Below, in pieces: positions 15,878-28,207 of a stretch of 64,000 nucleotides of DNA. The first letter of the stretch is position 1. Every line of letters begins with the position of its first letter. The notes beneath the pieces were generated by a model. It saw only the letters and a list, made by a program, of their open reading frames with translations, did not search any database and had not been told where the DNA came from. The stretch comes from VBWE01 sp943372645 (GTDB taxonomy: Bacteria; Bacteroidota; Bacteroidia; Palsa-965). Made by a program: the position numbers and the translations under genes. Location: positions 186,001 to 250,000 of the forward strand of contig CALRZN010000003.1 in assembly GCA_943372645.1 (NCBI GenBank), written 5' to 3'.

Positions 15878-17485
15878 ATGGCAGGTGGTAAACTAAGTCC
15901 GCGTCAGAAGATGATCGGTATGATGTATCTCGTACTGACCGCTCTCCTCGCGCTGAACGTTTCAAAAGAAATCATCAATGCATTCGTAGTTATCGAAACC
16001 GGCCTGGGTAATACCAACAAACAGTCCGACGCGAAAAATGCATTCATTTTCCAGGCATTTGAAAAAGCCAAGAAAAACGATGAGAAAAAAGTAGCCCCGC
16101 TTTTCGAAAAAGCAAAGCAGGCGCAGAAAAAGTCCAAAGAGTTGTGTGATTATATCAAATCGCTTCGCACAGAAATGATTGCGGAAGTGGAAGGTGTTGA
16201 AAAGAAAGTTGCCGACACCCTTACACTCGCACGCATCGCGAAGCCGGATGATTATGATAAACCGACGCATTTCATGATTGGTGATGACCCGGCAAACGTT
16301 ACCGGCAAAGCCAAGGAACTGAAACTGAAACTTGAAAACTACAAGAAAGAGCTGCAGGCACTGCTTCCGAAAGACGCAGTAGTTGATCTTTCTGCTCTCG
16401 ACACCAAAGAAATTTATTCGGTGAGCGACGAGAAAAAGATCAGCTGGGAATGGTATAACTTTTACCACATTCCGGTAACAGCTGTGGCAGCCCAGATGGC
16501 CCGTATCACCAACGACGTGAAAAACGCTGAAGGTGCTGTGGTTAATGAACTGTTCAATGCAATTTCTGCAAGCGACTTTAAATTTGATAAACTGCAGGCC
16601 CGTGTAATCGCTCCGTCGAGCTACATCCTGTCAGGCGATCAGTACAAAGCAGAAGTTTTCGTTGCGGCATCCAGCAAAACACAGAATCCGACCGTTATTC
16701 TTGGTTGCGATTATGATTCAGTAACCAAGAAACCGACCGGTAACCTGGCTGACTCAACAACTGTTAAAGTAAGCGAAGGTGTTGGTTACTACACTGCTTC
16801 TGCCGGTGCAGAAGGTCTCCAGAAATGGGGTGGTGTAATCAAGGTTAAAAAACCGGATAACACCTACGAATACTATCCGTTCAAATCGGAATACATGGTA
16901 GCCAAACCGGCTGCTGCTGTATCGCCTGATAAAATGAACGTATTCTATGTTGGTGTTGACAACCCGGTAACCGTTTCGGCTGCTGGTGTAGCCCCGGAAA
17001 ACCTGGTGGTTAGCTTCTCCAACTGTGCAACTTCAGGCGGCCGCGGTAAATATGTTATCCGTCCGAACGCTGGTGCAACAGAATCAAACGTTAGTGTTGG
17101 CGGCAAATTTGGTGATAAAACCACCAACATGGGCAGCTTTAAATTCCGTGTGAAACGGGTACCGGATCCGGTATGTTATGTTGGAAGCATCAAAGGCGAC
17201 GGTATCATGCCGAAGTCGGAAGTGGCCAACATCCGCGGTATTTTCGCCAAGATGGAAAACTTCGACTTTGACCTTAAGTTCGACGTAGTATCATGGGTGC
17301 TTTCAATGAACGTAAACGGTGTATTCGTTGATGAAAAATCAAACGGTGCAGGTGTTACAGGTGCGCAGTCGAAACTGCTCGCCGGCGCAAAAGGAGGAAC
17401 CAAGGTACTTGTTGAACAGGTAACAGTTAAAGGTCCGGACGGCACAACCCGTAAAATTCCGGGATGTACCATTAAAGTAAGGTAA
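15878..17485 (+). CDS. gldM: Type IX secretion motor/shaft protein GldM
   Basis: GldM has one membrane helix in the GldL ring and a long periplasmic shaft that contacts GldKN. The 535-residue protein begins MAGGKLSPRQKMIGMMYLVL with the single N-terminal helix (about 13-32). A helical domain with many Lys/Glu follows, then beta-rich domains, for example YYPFKSEYMVAKPAAAVSPDKMNVFYVGVDNPV (about 328-360). Length is close to the known 510-530. Regular spacing to gldL and gldN indicates one transcription unit. Confidence 0.96.
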   Translation: MAGGKLSPRQKMIGMMYLVLTALLALNVSKEIINAFVVIETGLGNTNKQSDAKNAFIFQAFEKAKKNDEKKVAPLFEKAKQAQKKSKELCDYIKSLRTEMIAEVEGVEKKVADTLTLARIAKPDDYDKPTHFMIGDDPANVTGKAKELKLKLENYKKELQALLPKDAVVDLSALDTKEIYSVSDEKKISWEWYNFYHIPVTAVAAQMARITNDVKNAEGAVVNELFNAISASDFKFDKLQARVIAPSSYILSGDQYKAEVFVAASSKTQNPTVILGCDYDSVTKKPTGNLADSTTVKVSEGVGYYTASAGAEGLQKWGGVIKVKKPDNTYEYYPFKSEYMVAKPAAAVSPDKMNVFYVGVDNPVTVSAAGVAPENLVVSFSNCATSGGRGKYVIRPNAGATESNVSVGGKFGDKTTNMGSFKFRVKRVPDPVCYVGSIKGDGIMPKSEVANIRGIFAKMENFDFDLKFDVVSWVLSMNVNGVFVDEKSNGAGVTGAQSKLLAGAKGGTKVLVEQVTVKGPDGTTRKIPGCTIKVR

Positions 17486-17542
17486 AGTAAAGTTGTAACT
17501 GGAAACTCAACTATACGAATCGAATTCTAAAGGAAAAAAGTG

Positions 17543-18409
17543 ATGAAAGCGATCAAACAAATACTGGTAGTATCGGCAGTGCTTCTCGGAAGCGTTGCTG
17601 CCGAGGCTCAGGTTGTGGCTCCGCCCACGTATCCTGACCAGATTTATGTGAAGGAGAATTCACGTGCCCGGAAAGTTATTCCGTACACGCCGCTGCGTGA
17701 AGCAGATGTGATGTGGTCGAAGCGCGTATGGCGCACCATCGACCTCCGTGAGAAGTTCAACCACCCGTTGTACTACCCGGAAACACGCATCAACGACCGC
17801 CGCAGCCTGTTCGACGTAATGAAAGACGCCCTGCTGGCCAAACCGCCACGCATGACTGCTTTCTCTAACCCGGCGCTCGACGATGAATTTAAAGTGCCGA
17901 TGACACCTTCAGAAATCGAAGGCCTGTTTATCCAGTGGGATTCCACGAACCAGACTGAAGACCCGAACAATCCGGGTACATTTATTCTTGCACCGCTGAA
18001 AAAGGAGTTAAACTCTCCCGATATCAAGCAGTACTGGATGAAAGAAGACTGGTTCCTCGATAAACAGCGTTCGGTACTGGATGTGCGTCTGCTTGGTCTC
18101 TGCCCGCTGAAAGAAAAAGTTTCTGAAGGTGGTGAAGTACTTGGTTATTCGCCGCTCTTCTGGATCTATTTCCCGGAAGCCCGCCCGATTTTCGCAAACG
18201 CGGAAGTGTATAACCCGAAAAACGATGCAGAACGCCGCACCCTGGAAGACATCTTCTGGAAGCGTATGTTCCAGAGCTACGTACACAAAGAATCAAACGT
18301 GTATGACCGCTTTATCAACTCGTACTATTCGGGTCTCGACATTCTCCTCGAATCGGATCGGATCAAAGGCGACATCGCCAACCTTGAACACGATTTGTGG
18401 CATTTCTAA
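17543..18409 (+). CDS. gldN: Type IX secretion ring protein GldN, copy 1
   Basis: Periplasmic partner of GldK. The 288-residue protein starts at the ATG at 17543 (a GTG lies just before it) with a signal peptide ending SVAAEAQ. Conserved family segments are READVMWSKRVWRTIDLREK near residue 55, YWMKEDWFLDKQRSV near 165, and FWIYFPEARPIFAN near 210. It ends in a conserved LWHF. A strong terminator follows directly, closing the gldKLMN unit. Confidence 0.95.
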   Translation: MKAIKQILVVSAVLLGSVAAEAQVVAPPTYPDQIYVKENSRARKVIPYTPLREADVMWSKRVWRTIDLREKFNHPLYYPETRINDRRSLFDVMKDALLAKPPRMTAFSNPALDDEFKVPMTPSEIEGLFIQWDSTNQTEDPNNPGTFILAPLKKELNSPDIKQYWMKEDWFLDKQRSVLDVRLLGLCPLKEKVSEGGEVLGYSPLFWIYFPEARPIFANAEVYNPKNDAERRTLEDIFWKRMFQSYVHKESNVYDRFINSYYSGLDILLESDRIKGDIANLEHDLWHF

Positions 18410-18429
18410 AATGCCCGATAATAAACGAA

Positions 18430-18459
18430 ACAGGCCTGGAGCAATCCAGGTCTGTTTTT
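18430..18459 (+). terminator. Intrinsic terminator after gldN
   Basis: ACAGGCCTGGA (18430-18440) pairs with TCCAGGTCTGT (18445-18455, one G-U) around a GCAA tetraloop and runs into five T. This is a textbook terminator, so the second gldN needs its own promoter. Confidence 0.9.
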
Positions 18460-18549
18460 GTTTTATAACATGTTTGTGTCAGATTGATCGGTTTGGGCGA
18501 TCGGTTATTTCCGATAAAACGATTTGAGGAACTACGCTTTACCCGATTT

Positions 18550-18661
18550 AACCACAAAGGCCGCCCCACATACAACCGCACACACAAAGGATTGCACAAA
18601 GTGCACAAAGAATAATTCGTTTATCGTGTCCATTGTGCATGCCATTGTGGTCTTGGTGGTT
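18550..18661. repeat. Intergenic inverted repeat, AACCACAA family, copy A
   Basis: The ends AACCACAAAGG (18550-18560) and TCTTGGTGGTT (18651-18661) are inverted with two mismatches, and the interior is rich in CACAAAG-like words. A second element at 48933-49039 has the same end sequence and shares the exact 13-mer CATTGTGCATGCC (18631-18643 here). It fills most of the spacer between the two gldN genes. The rest of 18410-18816 holds no gene that I can support. Confidence 0.7.
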
Positions 18662-18816
18662 AAGTAAAATGCAGTACAGTTATATGGACTGTTGATAATA
18701 TACGATCAATTTGTTTATACATCCCTCCTGTAATATATCGGAACTCAAGGCGTATGAAGCTGTTCCTGTACTAAACCGGATGCTGCCGGCGTTTAGTATA
18801 GAAAGAAGGAAGCCCG

Positions 18817-19782
18817 ATGAAACGCAAAGGTTGGAATATGCTGGTGGCCGGTATCATCGCCGGAATGAGTCTGCAGGCACAGGTACTCAGCAACGGTAAT
18901 ACAGCGACACTGAAAACAGCTGCCGATACGTCCGGCGGCAACGGAGTGCTCGTATCAAATACAGGTACAATGAATCCCGCGGTGCTGAATAACGGTTATC
19001 CCGGGCAGAGTATTCTCAATCCCGGTGCGGGCAGTGGCGCTGCATTGCAGTACCGCAAAGCCATTCCGCTGGCGCCCGTGCGCGAAGCCGATGTAATGTG
19101 GGCAAAACGCATCTGGCGTACGATGGATCTGCGCGAAAAAATGAATCATCCGTATTATTACCCGCTGGAAAAGCGCGTGGACCTCGAAAGCCTTTTTGAT
19201 GTGCTGAAAGATGGCCTGCGCACCGGTAAACTCACGGCATTCGGCAACGCAGCGTTAGATGATGAATTCACGCAGCCGCTTTCCAGGACAGAAGTGGAAG
19301 CGATACTGGTACAGGTGAACGAAGTGATTTCTGTAAATCCCGTTACCATGCTGGAAGACACCATCAATGTACCCTCAGAAATCGCTGCGGGCGATGTGGT
19401 GCAATACTGGATTAAAGAAGACTGGTTTATTGATAAACAACGTTCCGTGATGGAATGCCGCATTCTCGGCATCTGCCCGCTGGTGCAGAAAGTAAGTGAA
19501 AGCGGCGAAGTGGTGGGTGTAAAACCGCTGTTCTGGATTTACTTCCCGGAAGCCCGCCCGCTGCTGGCGCAGTCGCCGGTGTACCTGGGACAGAACAATG
19601 TGCGGCAGCTGACGTTTGATGACCTGTTTCAGAAACGCATGTTTGCGAGTTACATCCACAAAGAAAGTTCGGTGCAGGACCGCTGGATCAATTCCTATTC
19701 CACCGGCCTGGATGCGATGCTTGAATCGGAACGCGTGAAAGAAGGGATGATGAACTATGAGTTCGACCTGTGGCATTATTAA
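18817..19782 (+). CDS. GldN paralogue (GldO-like), copy 2
   Basis: The 321-residue paralogue of gldN has the same blocks in order: READVMWAKRIWRTMDLREK, YWIKEDWFIDKQRSVMECRI, FWIYFPEARPLLAQ, and a terminal LWHY. It differs by an extra segment of about 40 residues after the signal peptide, rich in Asn, Gly and Thr. Flavobacteria can carry a second, partly redundant GldN called GldO, so this is probably the equivalent. It lies 408 bp after gldN beyond a terminator and a repeat, so its expression is likely separate. A bidirectional terminator follows. Confidence 0.9.
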   Translation: MKRKGWNMLVAGIIAGMSLQAQVLSNGNTATLKTAADTSGGNGVLVSNTGTMNPAVLNNGYPGQSILNPGAGSGAALQYRKAIPLAPVREADVMWAKRIWRTMDLREKMNHPYYYPLEKRVDLESLFDVLKDGLRTGKLTAFGNAALDDEFTQPLSRTEVEAILVQVNEVISVNPVTMLEDTINVPSEIAAGDVVQYWIKEDWFIDKQRSVMECRILGICPLVQKVSESGEVVGVKPLFWIYFPEARPLLAQSPVYLGQNNVRQLTFDDLFQKRMFASYIHKESSVQDRWINSYSTGLDAMLESERVKEGMMNYEFDLWHY

Positions 19783-19800
19783 TTAAACATCCCTTAAATA

Positions 19801-19837
19801 AAAACGGGGCATCGGATCTGATCCGTTGCCCCGTTTT
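19801..19837. terminator. Bidirectional terminator between convergent genes
   Basis: AAAACGGGGCA (19801-19811) pairs perfectly with TGCCCCGTTTT (19827-19837); an inner CGGAT/ATCCG extension closes a 3-nt loop. A and T runs at both ends make it function in both directions, between gldN copy 2 (plus) and the protease gene (minus). Confidence 0.85.
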
Positions 19838-19862
19838 GCATCTGTTGCGTTTAATTCTGTTT

Positions 19863-20960
<1,098 letters not shown>

Positions 20961-20982
20961 AGTCTTTTTCTTTAGGGATGAT

Positions 20983-22356
20983 TTATTTGGTTGCCGGCGC
21001 TTTTTCCTTCGCGAGGTTCAGGTAGTCGAACTCTTTGAGGTATGAAGCGCAGAAGTCATTGAAATTGCCATTGTACACCAGGTTGGTGGCCATAAAATTG
21101 AAGTTGGGATAATCCACCACTTCTTTCTGGTTAATGGCAGCAATGCGTGCATTTACCTTTTCAGGATCAATAACACCGTTGTTCACCAGCGGGGCAAAAC
21201 CGAGTTCGCCGAAGAAATCGGGATTGTGCAGTTCAATCAGCAGGTGCAGGATTGCCATGGTGCCGGTGTACATGCCGTAGTTGAAGAAACAGTAGCCGGG
21301 GATATATTCATAAATGGTGCGCACAACATCCGGGTAGTTGTTTTGTACATACCAGGTGGTGTTTCCGATTTCATTATAAACAAGATCGGCCACGGTTTTC
21401 TGGTCGCTTGCGTTGATGATGCCGAAGGTAGCGCGGGTGTTGTAAAAGCTGTTCATGAAAAATTCCTTCGGGCGCTCCAGTATCTTTTTGTATTCAGCGA
21501 TGATGGCGCGGTTCTTTTCTTCGAACGGTTTGTTGTCTTTGGCGAAATAAATGCCGCTGATTTTTTCCATGTCCGTCATCAGGCCGCCTTCGGGGCAGAT
21601 GAGGTAATCAATTTTGTACGCCACATTAAGCAGGTAAAACGAAATGGCTCCCGCAAATTTGGTCTCATCCAGTTTGGCGGCGTTTTCAAGCGCGTCGTTA
21701 ATCCACTTCAGCGTGTATTTGTATTTAATTTCTTTTACGTTTTCCGGCTCCTGCTCCACGTGCTCCTGGTCAACCGACTGCAGCATTTTAAATTCATCCA
21801 CCAGCAGGTTGTCCTGGCGGTCGGCCTTGGTCGAGATTTCTTTCAACGAATAATACATTTTGTTCGGCGACGCATCCAGCATGTGCGATGTGTATTTCAT
21901 GCAGATGATGTCGTCTTTAAACGCAAAACGCGAATACTGAAAAGTGTAATTCAGATCCATTAGTTTGCGCATAAATGCCACGCTCGGTTTTTCGAAACGC
22001 GCGATGTTTACTTCTGCGCTTACATGTTCAGATGTTGAAAAGCCTTTGATCAGCTTCGATCCCTGGTGAATGGTAAAATCAATACGGTCGCCGTTACGGG
22101 TAAATTGCACGTTATCGCTGGCCGCATCACGGATGTAATTGAAAAACGCTTCATGCGCATCCATGTATTTTTTTTCACCGAACAGTTTTACCGATTCGTT
22201 CCAGTTACGGAGCTGTTCGGCACTTTTATTGGCATCGGTATAACGCCCGAATGTGAGCGCACTTTTTTGTCCGGTTGCCAGTTGCTCCACGGCAGGCACC
22301 TGTTCTTTCGGTGTTTCCGGTTGTTCCCGGCTTGGATCGTTTCTGTGAAAAGACAT
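20983..22356 (-). CDS. Uncharacterised protein with N-terminal YbjN-like domain, protease partner
   Basis: The start at 22356 (MSFHRNDPSREQPETPKEQ) is preferred over a further upstream ATG at 22431, whose extra 25 residues look like spacer. The 457-residue protein has a disordered, Pro/Glu-rich first 40 residues. Residues of about 50-190 resemble the YbjN/CesT-like fold (SVKLFGEKKYMDAHEAFFNY, VAFMRKLMDLNYTFQYSRF, LKEISTKADRQDNLL). A helical C-terminal part (about 220-440) has no family known to me. Co-transcribed with the downstream protease that carries a similar domain, it may select or present substrates (inference). Confidence 0.75.
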   Translation of the reverse strand: MSFHRNDPSREQPETPKEQVPAVEQLATGQKSALTFGRYTDANKSAEQLRNWNESVKLFGEKKYMDAHEAFFNYIRDAASDNVQFTRNGDRIDFTIHQGSKLIKGFSTSEHVSAEVNIARFEKPSVAFMRKLMDLNYTFQYSRFAFKDDIICMKYTSHMLDASPNKMYYSLKEISTKADRQDNLLVDEFKMLQSVDQEHVEQEPENVKEIKYKYTLKWINDALENAAKLDETKFAGAISFYLLNVAYKIDYLICPEGGLMTDMEKISGIYFAKDNKPFEEKNRAIIAEYKKILERPKEFFMNSFYNTRATFGIINASDQKTVADLVYNEIGNTTWYVQNNYPDVVRTIYEYIPGYCFFNYGMYTGTMAILHLLIELHNPDFFGELGFAPLVNNGVIDPEKVNARIAAINQKEVVDYPNFNFMATNLVYNGNFNDFCASYLKEFDYLNLAKEKAPATK

Positions 22357-22452
22357 CGCGTGTTGATTAGAAGTGTTGTGTCTGTTGATTATCAGTTCAG
22401 CCGGGAAATACAATCCCGGTGCCCTTACCAAATATAGAAAAAAATGATTCCC

Positions 22453-23115
22453 TCAGTCTATCGCGCGCTGTAAAAAAAGCGAGAGCGGGTGCATGGCTTT
22501 GAAAATGGCGGTTGCCTGTTTCACAAAACCTTTGCTGCTGAGTTCCGTATCTTTTAAATAGGCCGAAACGATAAAGTGTTTGTGCTGCAACAGGCCCAGG
22601 GCCGGGTGATCTTTGGCGTAGCCTTTGGGTGCTGTTTTCAGTTTCTCAATTTCATCCAGGCCATTGAAATATTTTTTAAATTCTTTGGCCTTCAGCAGTT
22701 TCTGAAATTCATCCAGGTTGTAATCAATCTCCTGCCTTATTTTGGCGATTTCCGGTGCCGGGGGCATATACATACCGCCCGCGAGAAAACAGCCGCCCGG
22801 TTCAATGTGCAGGTAATACCCCGGCACGGCGGCCATGCGTCCGCCCGGGTTGATGCTGGCGCCAAGGTTGGTTTTGTACGGTGTTTTGTCTTTTGAAAAA
22901 CGGGTGTCGCGGTAAATGCGGAAGAGGCATTTTTTTGCATCGAGTGTACTTTCGATGCGTTTGTCGAACGTGCGTATGCCGGTAATGATTCCGTTAACGG
23001 TTTGCTCCACATCGGCCTGTGCGGCTTTGTAGGTTTCCTTGTTTTTTTCGAACCAGTCGCGGTTGTTGTTTTTCTTCAGTTTTTTAAGAAACTCGAGTGT
23101 CGAAGGCTGAATCAT
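22453..23115 (-). CDS. DUF2461 family protein (TIGR02453 type)
   Basis: The 220-residue cytosolic protein has the family hallmarks: LEFLKKLKKNNNRDWFEKNK at the N-terminus, the central RIYRDTRFSKDKTPYKTNLG, and the GYYLHIEPGGCFLAGGMYMP block. The biochemical role of the family is not established. It is 12 bp downstream of the AI-2E family permease gene on the same strand and may be in its operon. Confidence 0.9.
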   Translation of the reverse strand: MIQPSTLEFLKKLKKNNNRDWFEKNKETYKAAQADVEQTVNGIITGIRTFDKRIESTLDAKKCLFRIYRDTRFSKDKTPYKTNLGASINPGGRMAAVPGYYLHIEPGGCFLAGGMYMPPAPEIAKIRQEIDYNLDEFQKLLKAKEFKKYFNGLDEIEKLKTAPKGYAKDHPALGLLQHKHFIVSAYLKDTELSSKGFVKQATAIFKAMHPLSLFLQRAID

Positions 23116-23127
23116 ATAAACTGTTTT

Positions 23128-24276
23128 TCAGGTTTCCGGGTATTCGTGGTGCGTGGGTGGGCCGGGTTTGGTAACGTCTTCCAGTTCTTCTGTAAGGGCC
23201 TGCACCATTTTATTGCTGGTCATAAATTCTTTGGCGATAACCCGGATGATGGTGTACACCGGCACCGCGATAATCATTCCGCCGATGCCCGCAAGGCTGC
23301 CCGCAATCATTATAACGAGGAATATTTCGAGCGGGTGTGCTTTTACGCTGTTTGAAAAAATGGTGGGCTGAATAAACATGCCGTCGGTTAAATTCATAAG
23401 TAAAAACACGAGCCCGATTTTTCCCGCGAGGGGAAGCATGCCCGAATAAAATTCGAGGTGCAGGTTGGTGGAAATACCGATAACAATGGCAAACGCACCG
23501 CCGATGAGCGGGCCCACGTACGGAATGATATTCATTACCCCGGCAAACAACCCGATGATGATGGCGTTGCGCACCCCGAGTATGGCCATGCCGATGGATA
23601 CAAACGTGCTTACAAACAACACATCGAGCAGTACACCGGTAAAGTACTTGGTGAGCAGCACGCGCGAGTCGCGGATGATTTTGCGGATGGTGCGGTCGCG
23701 TTTGCGCGGTATGGCCAGCATAATGACTTCAAAAATAACGGTGCCGTCTTTCATGAAGAAAAACGAAAGAAACGAGATCGCAAAAAAGGCAACGAGCAGT
23801 TCGCCGAAAACAGACACGACGCCGTTTGCAATGGTAGAAACCTGTGCAAAGCCGATGACGTTGGAAAAATTATCCTGGATAAACTGTTCGGCACTTTGTT
23901 TGGGCGCGCCGGGCTGCTGGTAATTGCTCAGTATGCTTTCGATCTGCGCAATGGGTTCGTGCATGGCCGTGGTGATCTGGCTTTTATCCACCGCCGAAAG
24001 TGTTTTGGCTTCGTCCACAATCATCGGGATAAAAACGGCAACGAGCGTTCCGAGTACAATATAAATGAGCAGGAGCACACTCAGTGCACGGAGGCCCCGC
24101 GGAATTTTTTTCTTTTTGATGCGGATGCGCTCCAGGCGTTTGAGCAGGGGCTGCGCGATGAGGCTGATAACCCCGGCCACGCAGAGGTAGATGATGATTT
24201 TTTTGAGGAACAGCCAGGCCAGCACCAGCACGGCAATACTTGCTATAAGAATAAGGTGGCTGCGGTTGAATTTCAT
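23128..24276 (-). CDS. AI-2E family transporter (PerM/TqsA-type permease)
   Basis: The 382-residue polytopic inner-membrane protein has about eight helices. Two N-terminal helices (about 8-50) are followed by a hydrophilic loop (about 85-140) and the family block FAGVMNIIPYVGPLIGGAFA (about 250-270). The C-terminus has PTIFSNSVKAHPLEIFLVIM and a GGMIIAVPVYTIIRVIAKEF helix. Members export diverse small solutes or sodium; the AI-2 name is historical and does not prove a signalling role. It leads the downstream DUF2461 gene. Confidence 0.92.
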   Translation of the reverse strand: MKFNRSHLILIASIAVLVLAWLFLKKIIIYLCVAGVISLIAQPLLKRLERIRIKKKKIPRGLRALSVLLLIYIVLGTLVAVFIPMIVDEAKTLSAVDKSQITTAMHEPIAQIESILSNYQQPGAPKQSAEQFIQDNFSNVIGFAQVSTIANGVVSVFGELLVAFFAISFLSFFFMKDGTVIFEVIMLAIPRKRDRTIRKIIRDSRVLLTKYFTGVLLDVLFVSTFVSIGMAILGVRNAIIIGLFAGVMNIIPYVGPLIGGAFAIVIGISTNLHLEFYSGMLPLAGKIGLVFLLMNLTDGMFIQPTIFSNSVKAHPLEIFLVIMIAGSLAGIGGMIIAVPVYTIIRVIAKEFMTSNKMVQALTEELEDVTKPGPPTHHEYPET

Positions 24277-24393
24277 CCGGCTTGTTTGTGAGGTCTAAAA
24301 ATAGGAATAAGTTCAGATTTCCGGGTGTTCTCCTTTTAATTTATTCCTGTGATAACATAAAATAGCTGTTGTATCTTTCCCGAAAGAAAAACG

Positions 24394-24783
24394 ATGAAAA
24401 CAGCAGCTCTTATTCTTACGGCGATAGTAGCCTTTGAACACCTGTATTTCCTGTACCTGGAAATGTTTCAGTGGACGAAACCGCGCACGATGAAAGCCTT
24501 CGGACTGGATCCGGATTTTGCTGAAAAAAGCAAAGTGCTGGCGGCGAACCAGGGGTTGTACAATGGTTTCCTGGCTGCCGGGCTCATCTGGGCGCTGGTG
24601 GTGAATGAAGGTCCGCTGTTTCTGCCCCTGGCCGTCTTTTTTCTCAGCTGCGTGATTGTGGCGGGCATTTACGGGGCATTCAGCACAAAAAAAATACGTT
24701 TATTTTACATGCAGGCTGTACCGGCGATACTGGCACTTGCCCTGGTTTTGCTGGTGTTTTTGACCAGCCAGCCGGTGAAATAA
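24394..24783 (+). CDS. DUF1304 family small membrane protein
   Basis: The 129-residue protein has four predicted membrane helices. The family segments are FEHLYFLYLEMFQWTKPRTM (residues 14-33), then LAANQGLYNGFLAAGLIW, and the C-terminal YMQAVPAILALALVL. DUF1304 proteins are inner-membrane proteins of unknown function. It is divergent from the AI-2E permease and 75 bp upstream of the ABC-F gene. Confidence 0.88.
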   Translation: MKTAALILTAIVAFEHLYFLYLEMFQWTKPRTMKAFGLDPDFAEKSKVLAANQGLYNGFLAAGLIWALVVNEGPLFLPLAVFFLSCVIVAGIYGAFSTKKIRLFYMQAVPAILALALVLLVFLTSQPVK

Positions 24784-24858
24784 AGGGACTTCCCGGCCCT
24801 GTGTTTTTACACCCCGCCCCCGCAGGAAAAATGCAAAGGAATGAGTACCTTTGCGCCC

Positions 24859-26802
<1,944 letters not shown>

Positions 26803-26815
26803 TGTAAAACCTATC

Positions 26816-26989
26816 TTCGACTCCGCTCAGATTGACGGTAGTAACTATTGCAGGGATCGAATAATCCCCCCCCCCCGGCTACTCTTGTACGTTGCATCTG
26901 CGCTTCGGCAGGCGGGCAGATTGACTGTAGTAACTATTGCTGCGATCAGCCCCCTCCCGCTGTTGCGGCTCAGATTGATGGTAGCCTAA
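26816..26989. repeat. Three degenerate direct repeats with a C11 run
   Basis: A CAGATTGACGGTAGTAACTA-like unit occurs at about 26828, at 26928 (CAGATTGACTGTAGTAACTA), and shortened at about 26971 (CAGATTGATGGTAG). The first is preceded by TCTTCGACTCCGCT (26814-26827), the dispersed motif also seen in the topA terminator loop. An uninterrupted run of eleven C lies at 26866-26876. No open reading frame of interest spans 26803-27118. Confidence 0.65.
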
Positions 26990-27016
26990 TTATGAAATCG
27001 TTATAAGCTCTGAACG

Positions 27017-27043
27017 AATCCTGCATGATGTGCAGGATTTTTT
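27017..27043 (+). terminator. Intrinsic terminator upstream of the AT-rich orphan gene
   Basis: AATCCTGCA (27017-27025) pairs perfectly with TGCAGGATT (27031-27039) around a 5-nt loop, followed by a T run to 27043. It is 215 bp after the ABC-F stop codon and isolates the next gene from upstream transcription. Confidence 0.85.
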
Positions 27044-27118
27044 GTTTGCTGGCAGATATGAAAATTGTAAGGATCTGCGTCATTAAACAAATCAAAAGAT
27101 TGTAATTTCGGTAACGTT

Positions 27119-28207
27119 ATGCGGCGCATTCTCCAGTGTGTGTTTTTTGTTTGTTGTGCTGTTCAGCTTCACGGGCAGGTGCCTGATGAACCCCTTCAGT
27201 TTCGGGCGTTTGATGAAAAATATGCCTGGGGAAAAGCAACGCAAAATCAGATTGACAGTTTTTATTACGATTTGCAGCCTGTTGAACGATCAACGTACCC
27301 GCTGCATATTCGTTTCTCCTCTTCGACACAATTTGTTGATTTGTATAAGACCGATAATCAAGGCTACGCAGGTGTTCTTACAAATACAATTACAGAATAC
27401 CGGTATGAAAAAAGTGAAGATGGGGATTTTGGACGATCCGTTCCGTCGCGGGAGGTTTTTGAAAATGTGTTTCTTGATAGCACGCGGGTAAAAACAGTTA
27501 TTGAAAAACTGTTTACTACCGGTCAGCCAGGTTTCCCAACTGACAGTTTAATCCCGGGTTGGAGCAGAAAGGTGTTTGATTGTTTTGGGTTTTCCTGTGA
27601 ATACAAAATGAAAGGGCAATATAGCACGCAAAGTTTTATGTGTCCATGGGGTCAGAATGACACGATATCTTACAAAAAGAAAATCACTTCCAATATTGAT
27701 TTTATCTATGAAACGCTCCGGCTGGATACGCTTTATGATGAATTTCAGCTGAAACTCCCGCGCGGGAAAACGTATTCCGGGAACGGTTATACGATGATGT
27801 ATGTATGGACTGAACAGCAGGTAAGGCAAAGGGCCAAAAGCAAACCCCGTCGTGATTATACTGATTCGGTAAAGGACACCATAGATAATTATCTGAATAA
27901 ATTGCTGGCATCACGCATACGGGATAGTGTCGCATGTGATTGTTATTACGGTTTTCTGCTTACGTTCGGAAAGAATGGTAAACTGAAGGGCTTATCAATT
28001 AAAGCAAATGAACTTGTACGTATTTCAGATTATGGTTTTGCGGATTATTTTGCTGAAAAACGCAAAATCAGAAAGTGCAGGTCGGAAATCAGGCAGCTCT
28101 TTAATGGCGCAGACCTGGGGTTCATAAATGGAGGGTATCGAATTTACCGGTCCATATTTTTTCTTTCTGAAGATGGAATTCAAATTCGGGATGAAACGAT
28201 TTATTAG
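27119..28207 (+). CDS. Secreted protein of unknown function, AT-rich orphan
   Basis: The 362-residue protein has a signal peptide (MRRILQCVFFVCCAVQLHGQ) and no recognisable domain. The mature part is hydrophilic and rich in Tyr, Lys, Arg and Asp, with several cysteines that could form disulphides (VFDCFGFSCEYK, VACDCYYG, KIRKCRSEI). Base composition is visibly more AT-rich than its neighbours, and the gene is bracketed by a terminator upstream and a large nested palindrome downstream, so it may be a recent or fast-evolving insertion. Coding status is supported by the signal peptide and the long frame. Confidence 0.7.
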   Translation: MRRILQCVFFVCCAVQLHGQVPDEPLQFRAFDEKYAWGKATQNQIDSFYYDLQPVERSTYPLHIRFSSSTQFVDLYKTDNQGYAGVLTNTITEYRYEKSEDGDFGRSVPSREVFENVFLDSTRVKTVIEKLFTTGQPGFPTDSLIPGWSRKVFDCFGFSCEYKMKGQYSTQSFMCPWGQNDTISYKKKITSNIDFIYETLRLDTLYDEFQLKLPRGKTYSGNGYTMMYVWTEQQVRQRAKSKPRRDYTDSVKDTIDNYLNKLLASRIRDSVACDCYYGFLLTFGKNGKLKGLSIKANELVRISDYGFADYFAEKRKIRKCRSEIRQLFNGADLGFINGGYRIYRSIFFLSEDGIQIRDETIY

